The notes under the pieces were generated by a model, which saw only the letters and a list, made by a program, of their open reading frames with translations, ran no database searches and had not been told where the DNA came from. From Onthophagus taurus (taxonomy: Eukaryota > Arthropoda > Insecta > Coleoptera > Scarabaeidae): a stretch of 64,000 nucleotides of DNA. This document shows, in pieces, positions 12,701 to 25,481 of this stretch. How positions within the stretch are numbered: position 1 is the first letter of the stretch; each line of letters begins with the position of its first letter. Both the position numbers and the translations under genes were made by a program. The stretch is from the NCBI RefSeq assembly GCF_036711975.1, contig NC_091976.1:32488001-32552000 (forward strand), read 5' to 3'.

Positions 12701-15700
12701 AAGTAGATTTAATGAAGATTTAATGTGGCATAAATAACATCTTATTTCCCATAAGCAGCGTTGTTATGATTTTTTATTCAATCTCTGCATGTTTGATTAT
12801 TATAGATTCTAAAAAAATCATATCTCAAAAACGAATTGAGATATCATCATGAAATAAAGATCATTTTAAAGGAAATTTCATAAAGATTTAATGTGCCATA
12901 AATAGTTTCTTATTTCCCATAAGCAGGGTTGTTATGATTTTTTTAATCAAAGTCTGCATGTTTGATTGTTTTAGATTTGAAATGTAGATATTTTAAAAAA
13001 TCGTATCTCAAAAACGAATTGAGATATGATTATGAAATAAAGATAATTTTAAAGCAAATTTCGTCTAGATTTAATGTGCCATAAAAAATTTCTTAGTTCT
13101 CATAAACAGCGTTGTTATTATTTTTTTATTCAACCTCTGCGTATTTGTATTTTATAGATTTTTAAAAAATCGTGTCTCAAAAACGAATAGAGATATCACC
13201 ATGAAATAAAGTACATTTTAAAGCAAATTTCATGAAGATTTAATGTGCCACAAATAATTTCTTGTTTTTCATAAGCAGCATTGTTATCATTTTTTAAGAC
13301 AACCTCAGCATGTTTGATTATCATAAATTTTTAAAAAGTCGTATCTCAAAAACGAATTAAGATATCATCATAAAATAAAGAACATTTTAAAGCAAATTTT
13401 ATGAAGATTTCATGTCCCATAAATAATTTCTTATTTTCCATAAGCAGCGTTGTTATGATTTTTTTATTCAATCTCTGCATGTTTGATTGTTATAGATTTT
13501 TAAAAAATCGTATCTCAAAAACGAATTGAGATATCATCATGAAATAAAGATCATTTTAAAGGAAATTTCATATAGATTTAATGTGCCGTAAATAGTTTCT
13601 TATTTCCCATAAGCAGGGTTGTTATGATCTTTTTAATCAAAGTCTGCATGTTTGATTATTTTAGATTTGAAATGTAGATATTTTAAAAAATCGTATCTCA
13701 AAAACGAATTGAGATATGATTATGAAATTAAGATAATTTTAAAGCAAATTTCGTCTAGATTTAATGTGCCATGAATAATTTCTTATTACCCATAAGTACC
13801 GTTGTTATGATTTTTTTATTCAACCTCTGCTTATTTGTATTTTATAGATTTTTAAAAAATCGTATCTGAAAAACGAATTAAGATATCATCATGAAATAAA
13901 GTGCATTTTAAAGCAAATTCCATGAAGATTTAATGTGCCATAAATAATTTCTTGTTTTTCATAAGCAGCGTTGTTATCATTTTTTAAATCAACCTCAGCA
14001 TGTTTGATTATCATTAATGTTTAAAAAGCGTATCTCAAAAATGAATTGAGATATCATCATGAAATGAAGAACATTTTAAAGCAAATTTCATGAAGATTTA
14101 ATGTGCCACAAATAATTTCTTGTTTTTCATAAGCAGCGCTATTATGATTTTTTTATTCAACTTCTGCATGTTTGATTATCATAGATTTTTTAAAAATCGT
14201 ATCTCAAAAACGAATTGAGATATCATCATGAAATAAAGATCATTTTAAAGGAAATTTCATAAAGATTGAATGTGCCATAAATAGTTTTTTATTTCCCATA
14301 AGCAGCGTTGTTATGATTTTTTTATTCAACCTCTGCGTATTTGTATTTTATAGATTTTTAAAAAATCGTATCTCAAAAACGACTAGAGAAATCACCATGA
14401 AATAAAGAGCATTTTATAGCAAATTTCATGTAGATTTAATGTGCCATAAATAATTTCTTATTTTCTATAAGCAGCGTTGTTATCATTTTTTAAATCAACC
14501 TCACCATGTTTGATTATCACAAATTTTTAAAAAGTCGTATCTCAAAAACGAATTAAGATATCATCATAAAATAAAGAAAATATTAAAGCAAATCTTATAA
14601 AGATTTAATGTGCCATAAATAGTTTCTTATTTCCCATAAGCAGCGTTGTTATGATTTTTTTATTCAACCTTTGCATGTTTGATTATTATAAATTTTGAAA
14701 AAATCGTATCTCAATAATGCATTGAGATATCATCATGAAATAAAAAACATTTTAAAGCAAATTTCATGTAGATTTAATATGCCGTAAATAATTTCTTATT
14801 TTCCATAAACAGCGTTGTTATGATTTTTTTATTCAACCTCTACATGTTTGATTATTATAGATTTTTTTTAAATGGTATCACAAAAACGAATTGAGATATT
14901 ATCATGAAATAAAGATCATTTTAAAGGAAATTTCATGATGATTTAATGTGCCATAAATAATTTCTTATTTCCCATAAGCAGCATTGTTATGATTTTTTTT
15001 ATTCAACCTATGCATGTTTGATTGTTATAGTTTTTTTAAAAGTCGTATCTCAAAAATGAATTAAGATATCATCATGATATAAAGTACATTTTAAAGCAAA
15101 TTTCATCAAGATTTAATATGCCATAAATAATTTCTTGTTTTTTTATAACCAGCGTTGTTATCATTTTTTAAATCAACCTCAGCATATTTGATGTCATAGA
15201 TTTTTAAAAAATCGTATCTCAAAGACGAATTGAGATATCATCATGAAATAATGTACATTTTAAAGCAAATTTCATGTCGATTGAATGTGCCATAAATAAT
15301 TTCTTATTTTTCATAAGCAGCGTTGTTATGATTTTTTAAATCAACATCTGCATGTTTGATTATTATAGATTTAAATCTACATTTTAAAAAAATCATATCT
15401 CAAAAACGAATTGAGATATCATCATAAAATAAAAAACATATTAAAGCAAATTTCATGAAGATTTAATGTGCCATAAATAATTTCTTATTTCCCATAAGCA
15501 GCGTTGTTATGATTTTTTTATTCAACCTCTGCATGTTTGATTATTATAAATTTTGAAAAAATCATGTCTCAAAAACGAATTGAGATATCATCACTAAATA
15601 AAGAACATTTTAAAGCCAATTTTATGTAGATTTAATGTACCATAAATAATTTCTTATTTCCCATAAGCAGCGTTGTTATGATTTTTTAAATCCAACTCTG

Positions 15701-15725
15701 CATGTTAGATTATTATAGATTTGAA
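9748..15725. repeat. Tandem satellite, about 169-183 bp period (array C)
   Basis: About 35 copies between the divergent GST and P450 genes. A typical unit starts AATCGTATCTCAAAAACGAA, then GAGATATCATCATGAAATAA, CATTTTAAAGCAAATTTC, ATAAATAATTTCTTATTT, CATAAGCAGCGTTGTTATGA and CTGCATGTTTGATTAT. Some units carry a 14 bp insert (GAAATGTAGATATT) and are 183 bp. Long blocks are themselves repeated: a distinctive variant (CATGTCCCATAAATAAT) near 11360 recurs near 13414, about 2.05 kb apart, with matching neighbours. No coding potential. Confidence 0.95.
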
Positions 15726-16189
15726 ACACAGATTAAGATTTGTTGTTTTGAACACTTCGATTAAATCAAGAAAACACGTTCTTAAAGAATTCCATTACAT
15801 AACAAACGTGCTCATATGTAAATTAAATTTTTAAATAAGCATATAGTAGTACAACCAAGGTTAAATGTATCAAATACTGCACTTAATTTAGTTATATAAC
15901 ATAAATACCGTTACATACTTAAAATGTAATAAATACTATAACGAAGGATAATACACAGTTAGATTACTTTTTCTTCTTGCTCCATTAACATAAATAAATT
16001 TATTCAAAGTCATTTACAATAATCATGTTTTGATGATAAAAACGTATATTAAGATAAAATAAATCGTCGATCATTGCAATAATAAAATAAATGAACTTCT
16101 CATCACAACAAGTTAAGAGGTTAATAAATACTAAAAGAAAATAGGAAATTTATCAGTGTTTGATGTAAAACAGCACAAAGTGGTGCAAA
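15726..16189 (+). other. Upstream region of the P450 gene
   Basis: Single-copy AT-rich DNA between array C and the P450 start codon. A TCAGTG initiator-like hexamer lies near 16154, about 35 bp upstream of the ATG. I do not see a clear TATA box at the matching distance. Nothing else is recognisable. Confidence 0.4.
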
Positions 16190-17740
16190 ATGTTTCTAAT
16201 AATTTTTGTTATAACATCACTAATTTTGATCTATATAAAATTAACAAACCTTTATTCGACATGGACTAAAAAAGGGATAAAGCAAACGAAACCTTTATTT
16301 TTACTTGGAGATAATGCCGGAACAATTTTAGGGTCTCAGTCTGTGTACGATTCGATGAAAAATCTTTATAATTCATTTCCAAATGAGAGGTAAATCCAAT
16401 TTTATTTAAAATTAACTTTATTTATTTGATTTTTTAGATATTTTGGAATGTATCAATTAACTTTACCGACCATACAAGTTAATGATCCAGATTTAATAAA
16501 AACTATAGCAATAAAAGATTTTGATCATTTTGTAAATCACCGACAATTTTTACCAGGCGGTGTTGAACCAATGTGGACAAAAAATTTACTTTCAATGCAA
16601 AATTCTGATTGGAAACACATGAGAACAACATTAACCCCATCGTTTACTTCGAATAAAATGAAAAGTATTTTCAATTTAATCTCAGAGGTTTCACAAAACT
16701 ACGTTGAACATTTTAAAATTAATAAACATATTAACGAGATTGAATTAAAAAATTTCTCCACAAGATACACAAACGATGTGATTGCTAGTGTTGCTTTCGG
16801 AATTCAATGTGATTCTCTTAAGTATCCTGAAAATGATTTCTTTGTGGCTGCATCGAATATCACCAATGGGAAAGGATTAAGATTGTTTGCGTTTCTTGGG
16901 TACATCATATTTCCTAGATTATTTAAAATGCTAAATATACCAGCATTTTCACGTTCGGCAACGAATTTCTTAAAAAATGCTGTTTTAGAAACCATTAAAA
17001 CACGAGAAAAACATAACATAGTTCGTCCGGATATGATCCATCTTTTAATGGAAATGAAAAACGATTCCAAATCAACTCAAATTGGATTTAGCGATGAAGA
17101 TATTGCAGCACAAGCTTTTATTTTTTATTTAGGCGGTTTTGAAACCGTGTCAGCCACAATCTTTTTACTCGGTCATTGTTTAAGCACTCATCCAAACGCA
17201 CAAAGAAAACTCCAAAAAGAAATTGATGATACCTTAAAAGATTGTAATGGAAAATTAACTTATGAGGCTTTATTAAAAATGAAATACTTAGATATGGTTA
17301 TTTCGGAAACGCTAAGAATGTGGCCTTCACTCCCAAATACAGATAGAGTGTGTACCAAACCGTACACTTTACCTCCAAGCAACGAAAAAGGAAAACCTTT
17401 AGATATTTATCCAGGACAACCAATAATTTTTCCAATAATGGCGATGCATTACGATCCTAAATACTTCCCAAATCCGAATGAGTGGGACCCTGAAAGATTT
17501 AGCGATGAAAATAGAGAAAAAATCCATCCCTACGCTTATTTACCTTTCGGAATAGGACCAAGAAATTGTATCGGATCAAGATTAGCTCAACTGGAAATAA
17601 AAATTTTTTATTTTAACCTTTTATCACAATTTAACCTGGTAAAAACGGATAAAACTGTAATTCCTTTAAAATTACATAAAAGATCGTTTAATATGAATAC
17701 ACAACATGATATTTGGGTTGGTGTTAAAGAAAGAATTTAA
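16190..17740 (+). CDS. Cytochrome P450, CYP9-like (two exons)
   Basis: Membrane-bound monooxygenase of the endoplasmic reticulum; CYP9 enzymes typically oxidise plant allelochemicals and insecticides. Exons 16190..16389 and 16438..17740 with a 48 bp GT/AG intron; 1503 nt, 500 aa. The N-terminus (residues 2-20) is one hydrophobic anchor. DPDLIKTIAIKDFDHF and DWKHMRTTLTPSFTSNKM are characteristic of CYP9. The I-helix motif is GGFET (about 299-303), with Gly where most relatives have Ala. The K-helix ExxR is E357/R360, then PERF, then the haem loop FGIGPRNCIG with the ligand Cys444. It is shorter than the usual 520-530 aa because the linker before the I-helix is brief. The frame is intact. Subfamily cannot be set by eye. 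Confidence 0.93.
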
Positions 17741-17750
17741 TTGGAAATTT

Positions 17751-18026
17751 GAATTTTTTAAATAAGCTCCATCTGTTAATGAAAAGCATAAACAAAAATT
17801 AAATTAAATTTATTTAGATTTATTGAATTATAAATTATAAATGATTATAAAATAAATATTAAATTTAAAACCATTTTTTTCTTAATATTTAAAAATAAAT
17901 GATATTTTTAAATTATTTTGAATTAACTTTGAATACCACGTGGTGTGGTGTTTATCTGTCAATTTAGCTGTCACATTTATGTCAAATATCAGCTGATTCG
18001 GATTTCTTCGTTTTTATGTCATAATC
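17751..18026. repeat. Left copy of a direct repeat of about 270 bp flanking array D
   Basis: Begins about 10 bp after the P450 stop codon and matches 23651-23923 in the same orientation with few differences and small indels. Both copies start TTAAATAAGCTCCATCTG and end ATATCAGCTGATTCGGATTT then TTCTTCG. Two palindromic E-box-like sites lie inside, CCACGTGG and ATCAGCTGAT. The repeat brackets the whole 5.6 kb array D. Confidence 0.85.
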
Positions 18027-18039
18027 GTTCGCTCGTTGA

Positions 18040-21000
18040 AGTGGGAAATTAAAATTTCAAGTTAGAAAAAAATTGTGTTAACAACAAATGTTCCTGAAAC
18101 AATTCTAAACAAACTTTGTCAACAAATTTTTTTGATTTAATCAATAATTAAGGAGATAACCTCAAAATAATAATTTTTCCGTTTTTATACATAATTATAC
18201 TTAGGCCCACTTTTACCACCTCTTGATAAATTTAACCGATAGATAATTACGATGGTTACAGCGGTTTTAAGCGCTCTCATTGGCTAAGAGCGCCAATTTA
18301 TCTATCGGTTAAATTTATCAAGAGGTGGTAAAAGTGGGCCTTAGACGGTTAATTTTAGAGAAGTAAAAATTTTTTATTAAGATAATTGATTCAAAATCGA
18401 AATTGAAACAAATTTTATTTAAAACATTTTTTGATAAAAACAATAATTATTGAGATAATTAATTTTGATAGCATACTATTCAGAGGGAAATTAAAATTTA
18501 AAGTTAGCAAAAAGTTGTATTAACAAACACTGTTCCTGAAGTAATTCTAAACAAATTTTGTTAACAACATTTTTTGATTAAATCAACAATAAGGATATAA
18601 CCTCAAAAATATTAATTTTTGTAGCATACTGTTCAGTGGGAAATTAAAATTTCAAGTTAGAAAAAAATTGTGTTAACAAAAATTGTTCCTGAAACAATTC
18701 TAAACAAACTTTGTCAACATTTTTTTTTTTATTTAATCAATAATTAAGGAGATAACCTCAAAATAATAATTTTTCCATTTTTATACATAATTATACTTAG
18801 ATGCTTAATTAATAGAGATGTAATAATTTTTTATTAAGATAATTGATTCAAAATCGAAATTGAAACAAATTTTATTTAAAACATTTTTTGATAAAAACAA
18901 TAATTATTGAGATAATTAATTTTGAAAGCATACTATTCAGAGGGAAATTAAAATTTCAAGTTAGCAAAAAGTTGTATTAACAAACACTGTTCCTGAAGTA
19001 ATTCTAAACAAATTTTGTTAACAACATTTTTTGATTAAATCAACAATACGGATATAACCTCAAAAATATTAATTTTTGTACCATACTGTTCAGTGGGAAA
19101 TTAAAATTTCAAGTTAGAAAAAAATTGTGTTAACAAAAATTGTTCCTGAAACAATTCTAAACAAACTTTGTCAACAATTTTTTTTGATTTAATCAATAAT
19201 TAAGGAGATAACCTCAAAATAATAATTTTTCCGTTTTTATACATAATTATACTTAGATGCTTAATTAATAGAGATGTAAAAATTTTTTATTAAGAGAATT
19301 GATTTAAAATCGAAATTGAAACAAATTTTATTTAAAAGATTTTTTGATAAAAACAATAATTATTGAGATAATTAATTTTGATAGCATACTATTCAGAGGG
19401 AAATTAAAATTTCAAGTTAGCAAAAAATTGTATTAACAAACACTGTTCCTGAAGTAATTCTAAACAAATTTTGCTACCAACCTTTTTTGATTAAATCAAC
19501 AATAAGGATATAACCTCAAAAATATTAATTTTTGTAGCATACTGTTCAGTGGGAAATTCAAATTTCAAGTTAGAAAAAAATTGTATTAACAAAAATTGTT
19601 CCTGAAACAATTCTAAACAAACTTTGTCGACAATTTTTTTTGATTTAAACAATAATTAAGGAGATAACCTCAAAATAATAATTTTTCCGTTTTTATACAT
19701 AATTACACTAGACGCTTAATTAATAGAGATGTACAAATTTTTTATTAAGATAATTGATTCAAAATCGAAATTGAAACAAATTTTATTTAAAACATTTTTT
19801 GATAAAAACAATAATTATTGAGATAATTAATTTTGATAACATACTATTCAGAGGGAAATTAAAATTTTAAGTTAGCAAAAAATTTTATTAACAAACATTG
19901 TTCCTGAAGTAATTCTAAACAAATTTTGTTAACAACATTTTTTAATTAAATCAACAATAAGGATATAACCTCAAAAATATTAATTTTTGTAGCATACTGT
20001 TCAGTGGGAAATTAAAATTTCAAGTTAGAAAAAAATTCTGTTAACAAAAATTGTTCCTGAAACAATTCTAAACAAACTTTGTCAACAATTTTTTTGATTT
20101 AAACAATAATTAAGGAGATAACCTCAAAATAATAATTTTTCCGTTTTTATACATAATTATACTTAGATGCTTAATTAATAGAGATTTAAAATTTTTTTAT
20201 TGAGATAATTGATTTAAAATCGAATTTGAAATAAATATTATTTAAAAGATTTTTTAATAAAAACAATAATTATTGAGATAATTAATTTTGATAGCATACT
20301 ATTCAGAGGGAAATTAAAATTTCAAGTTAGAAAAAAATTGTGTTAACAAAAGTTGTTCCTGAAACAATTCTAAACAAACTTTGTCGACAATTTTTTTTTA
20401 TTTAAACAATAATTAAGGAGATAACCACAAAATAATAATTTTTCCGTTTTTATACATAATTATACTTAGATGCTTAATTAATAGAGATGTAAATTTTTTT
20501 TATTAAGAGAATTGATTCAAAATCGAAATTGCAACAAATTTTATTTAAAACATTTTTTGATAAAAACAATAATTATTGAGATAATTAATTTTGATAGCAT
20601 ACTATTCAGAGGGAAATTAAAATTTCAAGTTAGCAAAAAATTTTATTAACAAACACTGTTCCTGAAGTAATTCTAAACAAATTTTGTTAACAACATTTTT
20701 TGATTAAATCAACAATAAGGATATAACCTCAAAAATATTAATTTTTGTAGCATACTGTTCAGAGGGAAATTAAAATTTCAAGTTAGAAAAAAATTGTGTT
20801 AACAAAAATTGTTCCTGAAACAATTCTAAACAAACTTTGTCAACATTTTTTTTTGATTTAAACAATAATTAAGGAGATAACCTCAAAATAATAATTTTTC
20901 CGTTTTTATACATAATTATACTTAGATGCTTAATTAATAGAGATGTAAAATTTTTTTATTAAGACAATTGATTCAAAATCGAAATTGAAACAAATTTTAT

Positions 21001-23590
21001 TTAAAACATTTTTTGATAAAAACAATGATTATTGAGATAATTAATTTTGATAACATACTATTCAGAGGGAAATTAAAATTTTAAGTTAGCAAAAAATTTT
21101 ATTAACAAACACTGTTCCTGAAGTAATTCTAAACAAATTTTGTTAACAACATTTTTTGCTTAAATCAACAACAAGGATATAACCTCAAAAATATTAATTT
21201 TTGTAGCATACTGTTCAGTGGGAAATTAAAATTTCAAGTTAGAAAAAAATAGTGTTAACAAAAATTGTTCCTGAAACAATTCTAAACAAACTTTGTCAAC
21301 AATCTTTTTTGATTTAAACAATAATTAAGGAGATAACCTCAAAATAATAATTTTTCCGTTTTTGTACATAATTATTCTTAGACGCTTAATTAATAGAGAT
21401 GTAAAAATTTTTTATTAAGATAATTGATTCAAAATCGAAATTGAAACAAATTTTATTTAAAACATTTTTTGATAAAAACAATAATTATTGAGATAATTAA
21501 TTTTGATAACATACTATTCAGAGGGAAATTAAAATTTTAAGTTAGCAAAAAATTTTATTAACAAACATTGTTCCTGAAGTAATTCTAAACAAATTTTGTT
21601 AACAACATTTTTTAATTAAATCAACAATAAGGATATAACCTCAAAAATATTAATTTTTGTAGCATACTGTTCAGTGGGAAATTAAAATTTCAAGTTAGAA
21701 AAAAATTCTGTTAACAAAAATTGTTCCTGAAACAATTCTAAACAAACTTTGTCAACAATTTTTTTGATTTAAACAATAATTAAGGAGATAACCTCAAAAT
21801 AATAATTTTTCCGTTTTTATACATAATTATACTTAGATGCTTAATTAATAGAGATTTAAAATTTTTTTATTGAGATAATTGATTTAAAATCGAATTTGAA
21901 ATAAATATTATTTAAAAGATTTTTTAATAAAAACAATAATTATTGAGATAATTAATTTTGATAGCATACTATTCAGAGGGAAATTAAAATTTCAAGTTAG
22001 AAAAAAATTGTGTTAACAAAAGTTGTTCCTGAAACAATTCTAAACAAACTTTGTCGACAATTTTTTTTTATTTAAACAATAATTAAGGAGATAACCTCAA
22101 AATAATAATTTTTCCGTTTTTATACATAATTATACTTAGACGCTTAATTAATAGAGATGTAAAATTTTTTTATTAAGATAATTGATTCAAAATCGAAATT
22201 GAAACAAATTTTATTTAAAACATTTTTTGATAAAAGCAATAATTATTGAGATAATTAATTTTGATAGCATACTATTCAGAGGGAAATTAAAATTTCAAGT
22301 TAGCAAAAAATTGTATTAACAAACACTGTTCCTGAAGTAATTCTAAACAAATTTTGTTAACAACATTTTTTGATTAAATCAACAATAAGGATATAACCTC
22401 AAAAATATTAATTTTTGTAGCATACTGTTCAGTGGGAAATTAAAATTTCAAGTTAGAAAAAAATTGTATTAATAAAAATTGTTCCTGAAACAATTCTAAA
22501 CAAACTTTGTCAACATTTTTTTTTGATTTAATCAATAATTAAGGAGATAACCTCAAAACAATAATTTTTCGTTTTTATACATAATTATTCTTAGATGCTT
22601 AATTAATAGAGATGTAAAAATTTTTATTAAGATAATTGATTTAAAATTGAATTTGAAACAAATTTTATTTAAAAGATTTTTTGATAAAAACAATAATTAT
22701 TGAGATAATTAATTTTGATAGCATACTATTCAGAGGGAAATTAAAATTTCAAGTTAGAAAAAAATTGTGTTAACAAAAATTGTTCCTAAAGCAATTCTAA
22801 ACAAACTTTGTCGACAATTTTTTTTTATTTAAACAATAATTAAGGAGATAACCTCAAAATAATAATTTTTCCGTTTTTGTACATAATTATTCTTAGATGC
22901 TTAATTAATAGAGATGTAAAAATTTTTTATTAAGATAATTGATTTAAAATTGAATTTGAAACAAATTTTATTTAAAAGATTTTTTAATAAAAACAATAAT
23001 TATTGAGATAATTAATTTTGATAGCATACTATTCAGAGGGAAATTAAAATTTCAAGTTAGCAAAAAATTGTATTAACAAACACTGTTCCTGAAGTAATTC
23101 TAAACAAATTTTGTTAACAACATTTTTTGATTAAATCAACAATACAGATATAACCTCAAAAATATTAATTTTTGTACCATACTGTTCAGTGGGAAATTAA
23201 AATTTCAAGTTAGAAAAAAATTGTGTTAACAAAAATTGTTTCTGAAACAATTCTAAACAAACTTTGTCAACAATTTTTTTTTATTTAAACAATAATTAAG
23301 GAGATAACCTCAAAATAATAATTTTTCCGTTTTTATACATAATTACACTAGACGCTTAATTAATAGAGATGTAAAAATTTTTTATTAAGATAATTGATTC
23401 AAAATCGAAATTGAAACAAATTTTATTTAAAGCATTTTTTGATAAAAACAATAATTATTGAGATAATTAATTTTGATAGCATACTATTCAGAGGGAAATT
23501 AAAATTTTAAGTTAGCAAAAAATTTTATTAACAAACATTGTTCCTGAAGTAATTCTAAATAAATATTGTTAATAAAAATTTTTGATTTCA
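18040..23590. repeat. Higher-order satellite, 455 bp repeat of three 152 bp subunits (array D)
   Basis: The marker ACATACTATTCAGAG or GCATACTATTCAGAG recurs at 18471, 18928, 19384, 19839, 20294, 20597, 21053, 21509, 21964, 22267, 22721, 23024 and 23479. Spacings are about 455 or exactly 303. The 455 bp unit consists of three related subunits of about 152 bp: A with TTCAGAGGG, B with TTCAGTGGG, and a more diverged C with CTTAATTAATAGAG. The 303 bp units lack one subunit. A block of about 1670 bp (455+303+456+456) occurs twice. No coding potential. Confidence 0.93.
18204..18340. mobile_element. MITE with 43 bp inverted repeats and TTA duplication (PIF/Harbinger-like)
   Basis: The 137 bp element begins GGCCCACTTTTACCACCTC and ends with its exact reverse complement; the arms match for at least 43 bp. 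TTA occurs on both sides (18201-18203 and 18341-18343). Other monomers of array D show the empty site as ACTTAGACGC or ACTTAGATGC with one TTA. A 3 bp TWA duplication and GGCCC ends are typical of PIF/Harbinger MITEs, which is the basis for the family guess. Only one monomer carries it. Confidence 0.8.
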
Positions 23591-23650
23591 TCGTTTAAGG
23601 TCATCCAGTTTGATTTTATTCTCCCTTATATATAATTATAATTTATTTAA

Positions 23651-23923
23651 ATTTTTAAATAAGCTCCATCTGTTAATGAAAAGCATAAACAAAAATTAAA
23701 TTAAATTTATTTAGATTTATTGAATTATAAATTTTAAATAATAACAAATATAAAATTTAAAACAATTTTTTATTTTAATATTTAAAAATAAACGATTTTT
23801 TTAAATTATTTTAATATTTTAAATTAACTTAGAATACCACGTGGTGTTTATCTGTCAATTTAGCTGTCACATTTATGTCAAATATCAGCTGATTCGGATT
23901 TCTTCGTTTTCATGTCATAATTG
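23651..23923. repeat. Right copy of the direct repeat flanking array D
   Basis: Matches 17751-18026 in direct orientation. It ends about 380 bp upstream of the LRRC58-like start codon, whereas the left copy directly follows the P450 stop. It keeps the CCACGTGG and ATCAGCTGAT palindromes, and lacks a short GTGGT duplication present in the left copy. Confidence 0.85.
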
Positions 23924-24304
23924 TCCTTCAAATGACTAAAAATTTCCGACTTCTTATCTAAAGTCTGCATGATAATGTTATTCCAAGTCGCATATATGCG
24001 CAGTTTTAGTCTACCTATTTAACAGTCAACTCCTAAGCGTCCATTAACTTGTTTATCGTTGAATTATTTTATTTTCTCCTATCACACAAACAACAATGAA
24101 TTAACTTAATATAATTAAAGCGTATTAGGTACGTATTAAAATTTAAGTTATGTTTAATATTTTGTATAATCAGCGTTTCTTATCTTTAAGTACAAAGGCT
24201 AAATTTATAAATTAAATTATATTTGGACGTTGTTTTAGTAAGATAAATGTGTCTTGGCTGTTAGTTAATGTTTGAATTATAAAAGAGGTTCAATTACAAG
24301 TAAA
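23924..24304 (+). other. Upstream region of the LRRC58-like gene
   Basis: Single-copy DNA that must hold the promoter and 5' leader. No TATA box is convincing. A four-codon upstream reading frame (ATG at 24268, stop at 24280-24282) precedes the main start by 37 bp. Confidence 0.4.
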
Positions 24305-25481
24305 ATGGGTGAACAAGGAACGGATTATTCATCAGATAATTGTAATAGTGAAGGAGATCATTTGCCATCTGTTTTGAGTTTGAACAATAAACAATTAGAC
24401 ACAACAAGATTGGAGGAATATTTAGAAGAAATAGTGGTTAATGAGCCGGAAAATGTGCGAAAAATCGAAGTTTTAAAAGCAACAAATAATTTACTTAGAT
24501 CTGTACCAAAGAATATTAATCATTTCACAAGTTTGAGAAAATTAGATATAAGCGATAATCGGATTACTTATTTACCCGATGTTTTTAAACATTTACCTTT
24601 AACTTCTTTGATTGCAAGAGGAAATTTATTAACTAATAACTCATTACCTAAAGTTTTTACATCGAGTAAATGGGTGAGAGAAATTAATTTTACTTCAAAT
24701 TTATTTACTGGATTTCCTGAACAAATTTTGGTTTTTAAAAATTTAAGATATTTATATTTAGGTTCAAATAAAATTTGTTCTGTTCCAAATGCTATATCAA
24801 AACTTACTAAGTAAGTATATTTTAAAATTATTAAATTAAATTAACCAATTTTTGATTAGTTTAAGGCTGTTACATATTTACAACAATTTAGTAGAATCAA
24901 TTCCTGAAAGTATAGCTAATTTAAAACATTTAAAAGCTTTAAGATTGCACGACAACAACTTAAAAACGTTACCAAGGGATATAGTAACATTGGACAATTT
25001 ATTATATGTAAAAAAATTAAATAAATTACATTTTTTTATTAAAAAATGATTAAAATACTTTTTTAGTTAAGTTTACGAGATAATCCATTAGTAAATCGAT
25101 TTATATCAGATATGACACACCAACCAACTAGCTTAATGGAATTATCAGCACGAGCTGTTAAATTGTTTAACATTCCAGTCCAAGAAGGTGAAATTCCAGC
25201 TACATTATCAGAATATTTGAGTACAGCTCATCGATGTGTTAACCCAAGATGCAGAGGTTTTCATTTCACTTAAAATCCAATTTAATTGTTTAATTAATTT
25301 TTAATTTGTAGGTGTATTTTTTAACAAACGCGTTGAGCATGTAAAATTCGTCGATTTTTGTGGGAAATACAAAATACCCTTATTGCAATATTTATGTTCG
25401 TCGAAATGTATAGAAGGCGAAGAAAATGGTTTGGAATTAACAAGTAATTCTGATATGATGAGAAAAGTGCTTTTGGGATGA
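24305..25481 (+). CDS. Leucine-rich repeat protein, LRRC58-like (four exons)
   Basis: Exons 24305..24810, 24860..25007, 25067..25256 and 25312..25481; 1014 nt, 337 aa, slightly shorter than vertebrate LRRC58. All introns are about 50-60 bp, GT/AG, with matching phases. Residues about 55-235 form a run of LRRs (LRKLDISDNRITYLP, LRYLYLGSNKICSVP, LRLLHIYNNLVESIP, LKALRLHDNNLKTLP). The C-terminal part has a cysteine cluster, C275-x4-C280, C298 in FVDFCGKY, and C310-x3-C314 in LQYLCSSKC, which I recognise as the LRRC58 tail and which may bind metal. The ATG at 24305 has A at -3 and G at +4. An in-frame TTG further upstream is not needed. Vertebrate LRRC58 has been linked to ubiquitin-ligase substrate recognition; that is recalled and not shown here. 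Confidence 0.88.

Noticed and set aside
9748..23590. Centromere or telomere identity for arrays C and D
   Set aside because: Single-copy genes lie directly on both sides and between them. Higher-order structure alone does not show centromere function.
24272..24304. Upstream extension of the LRRC58-like protein
   Set aside because: It would start with TTG. The ATG at 24305 has a good context and is the expected eukaryotic start.
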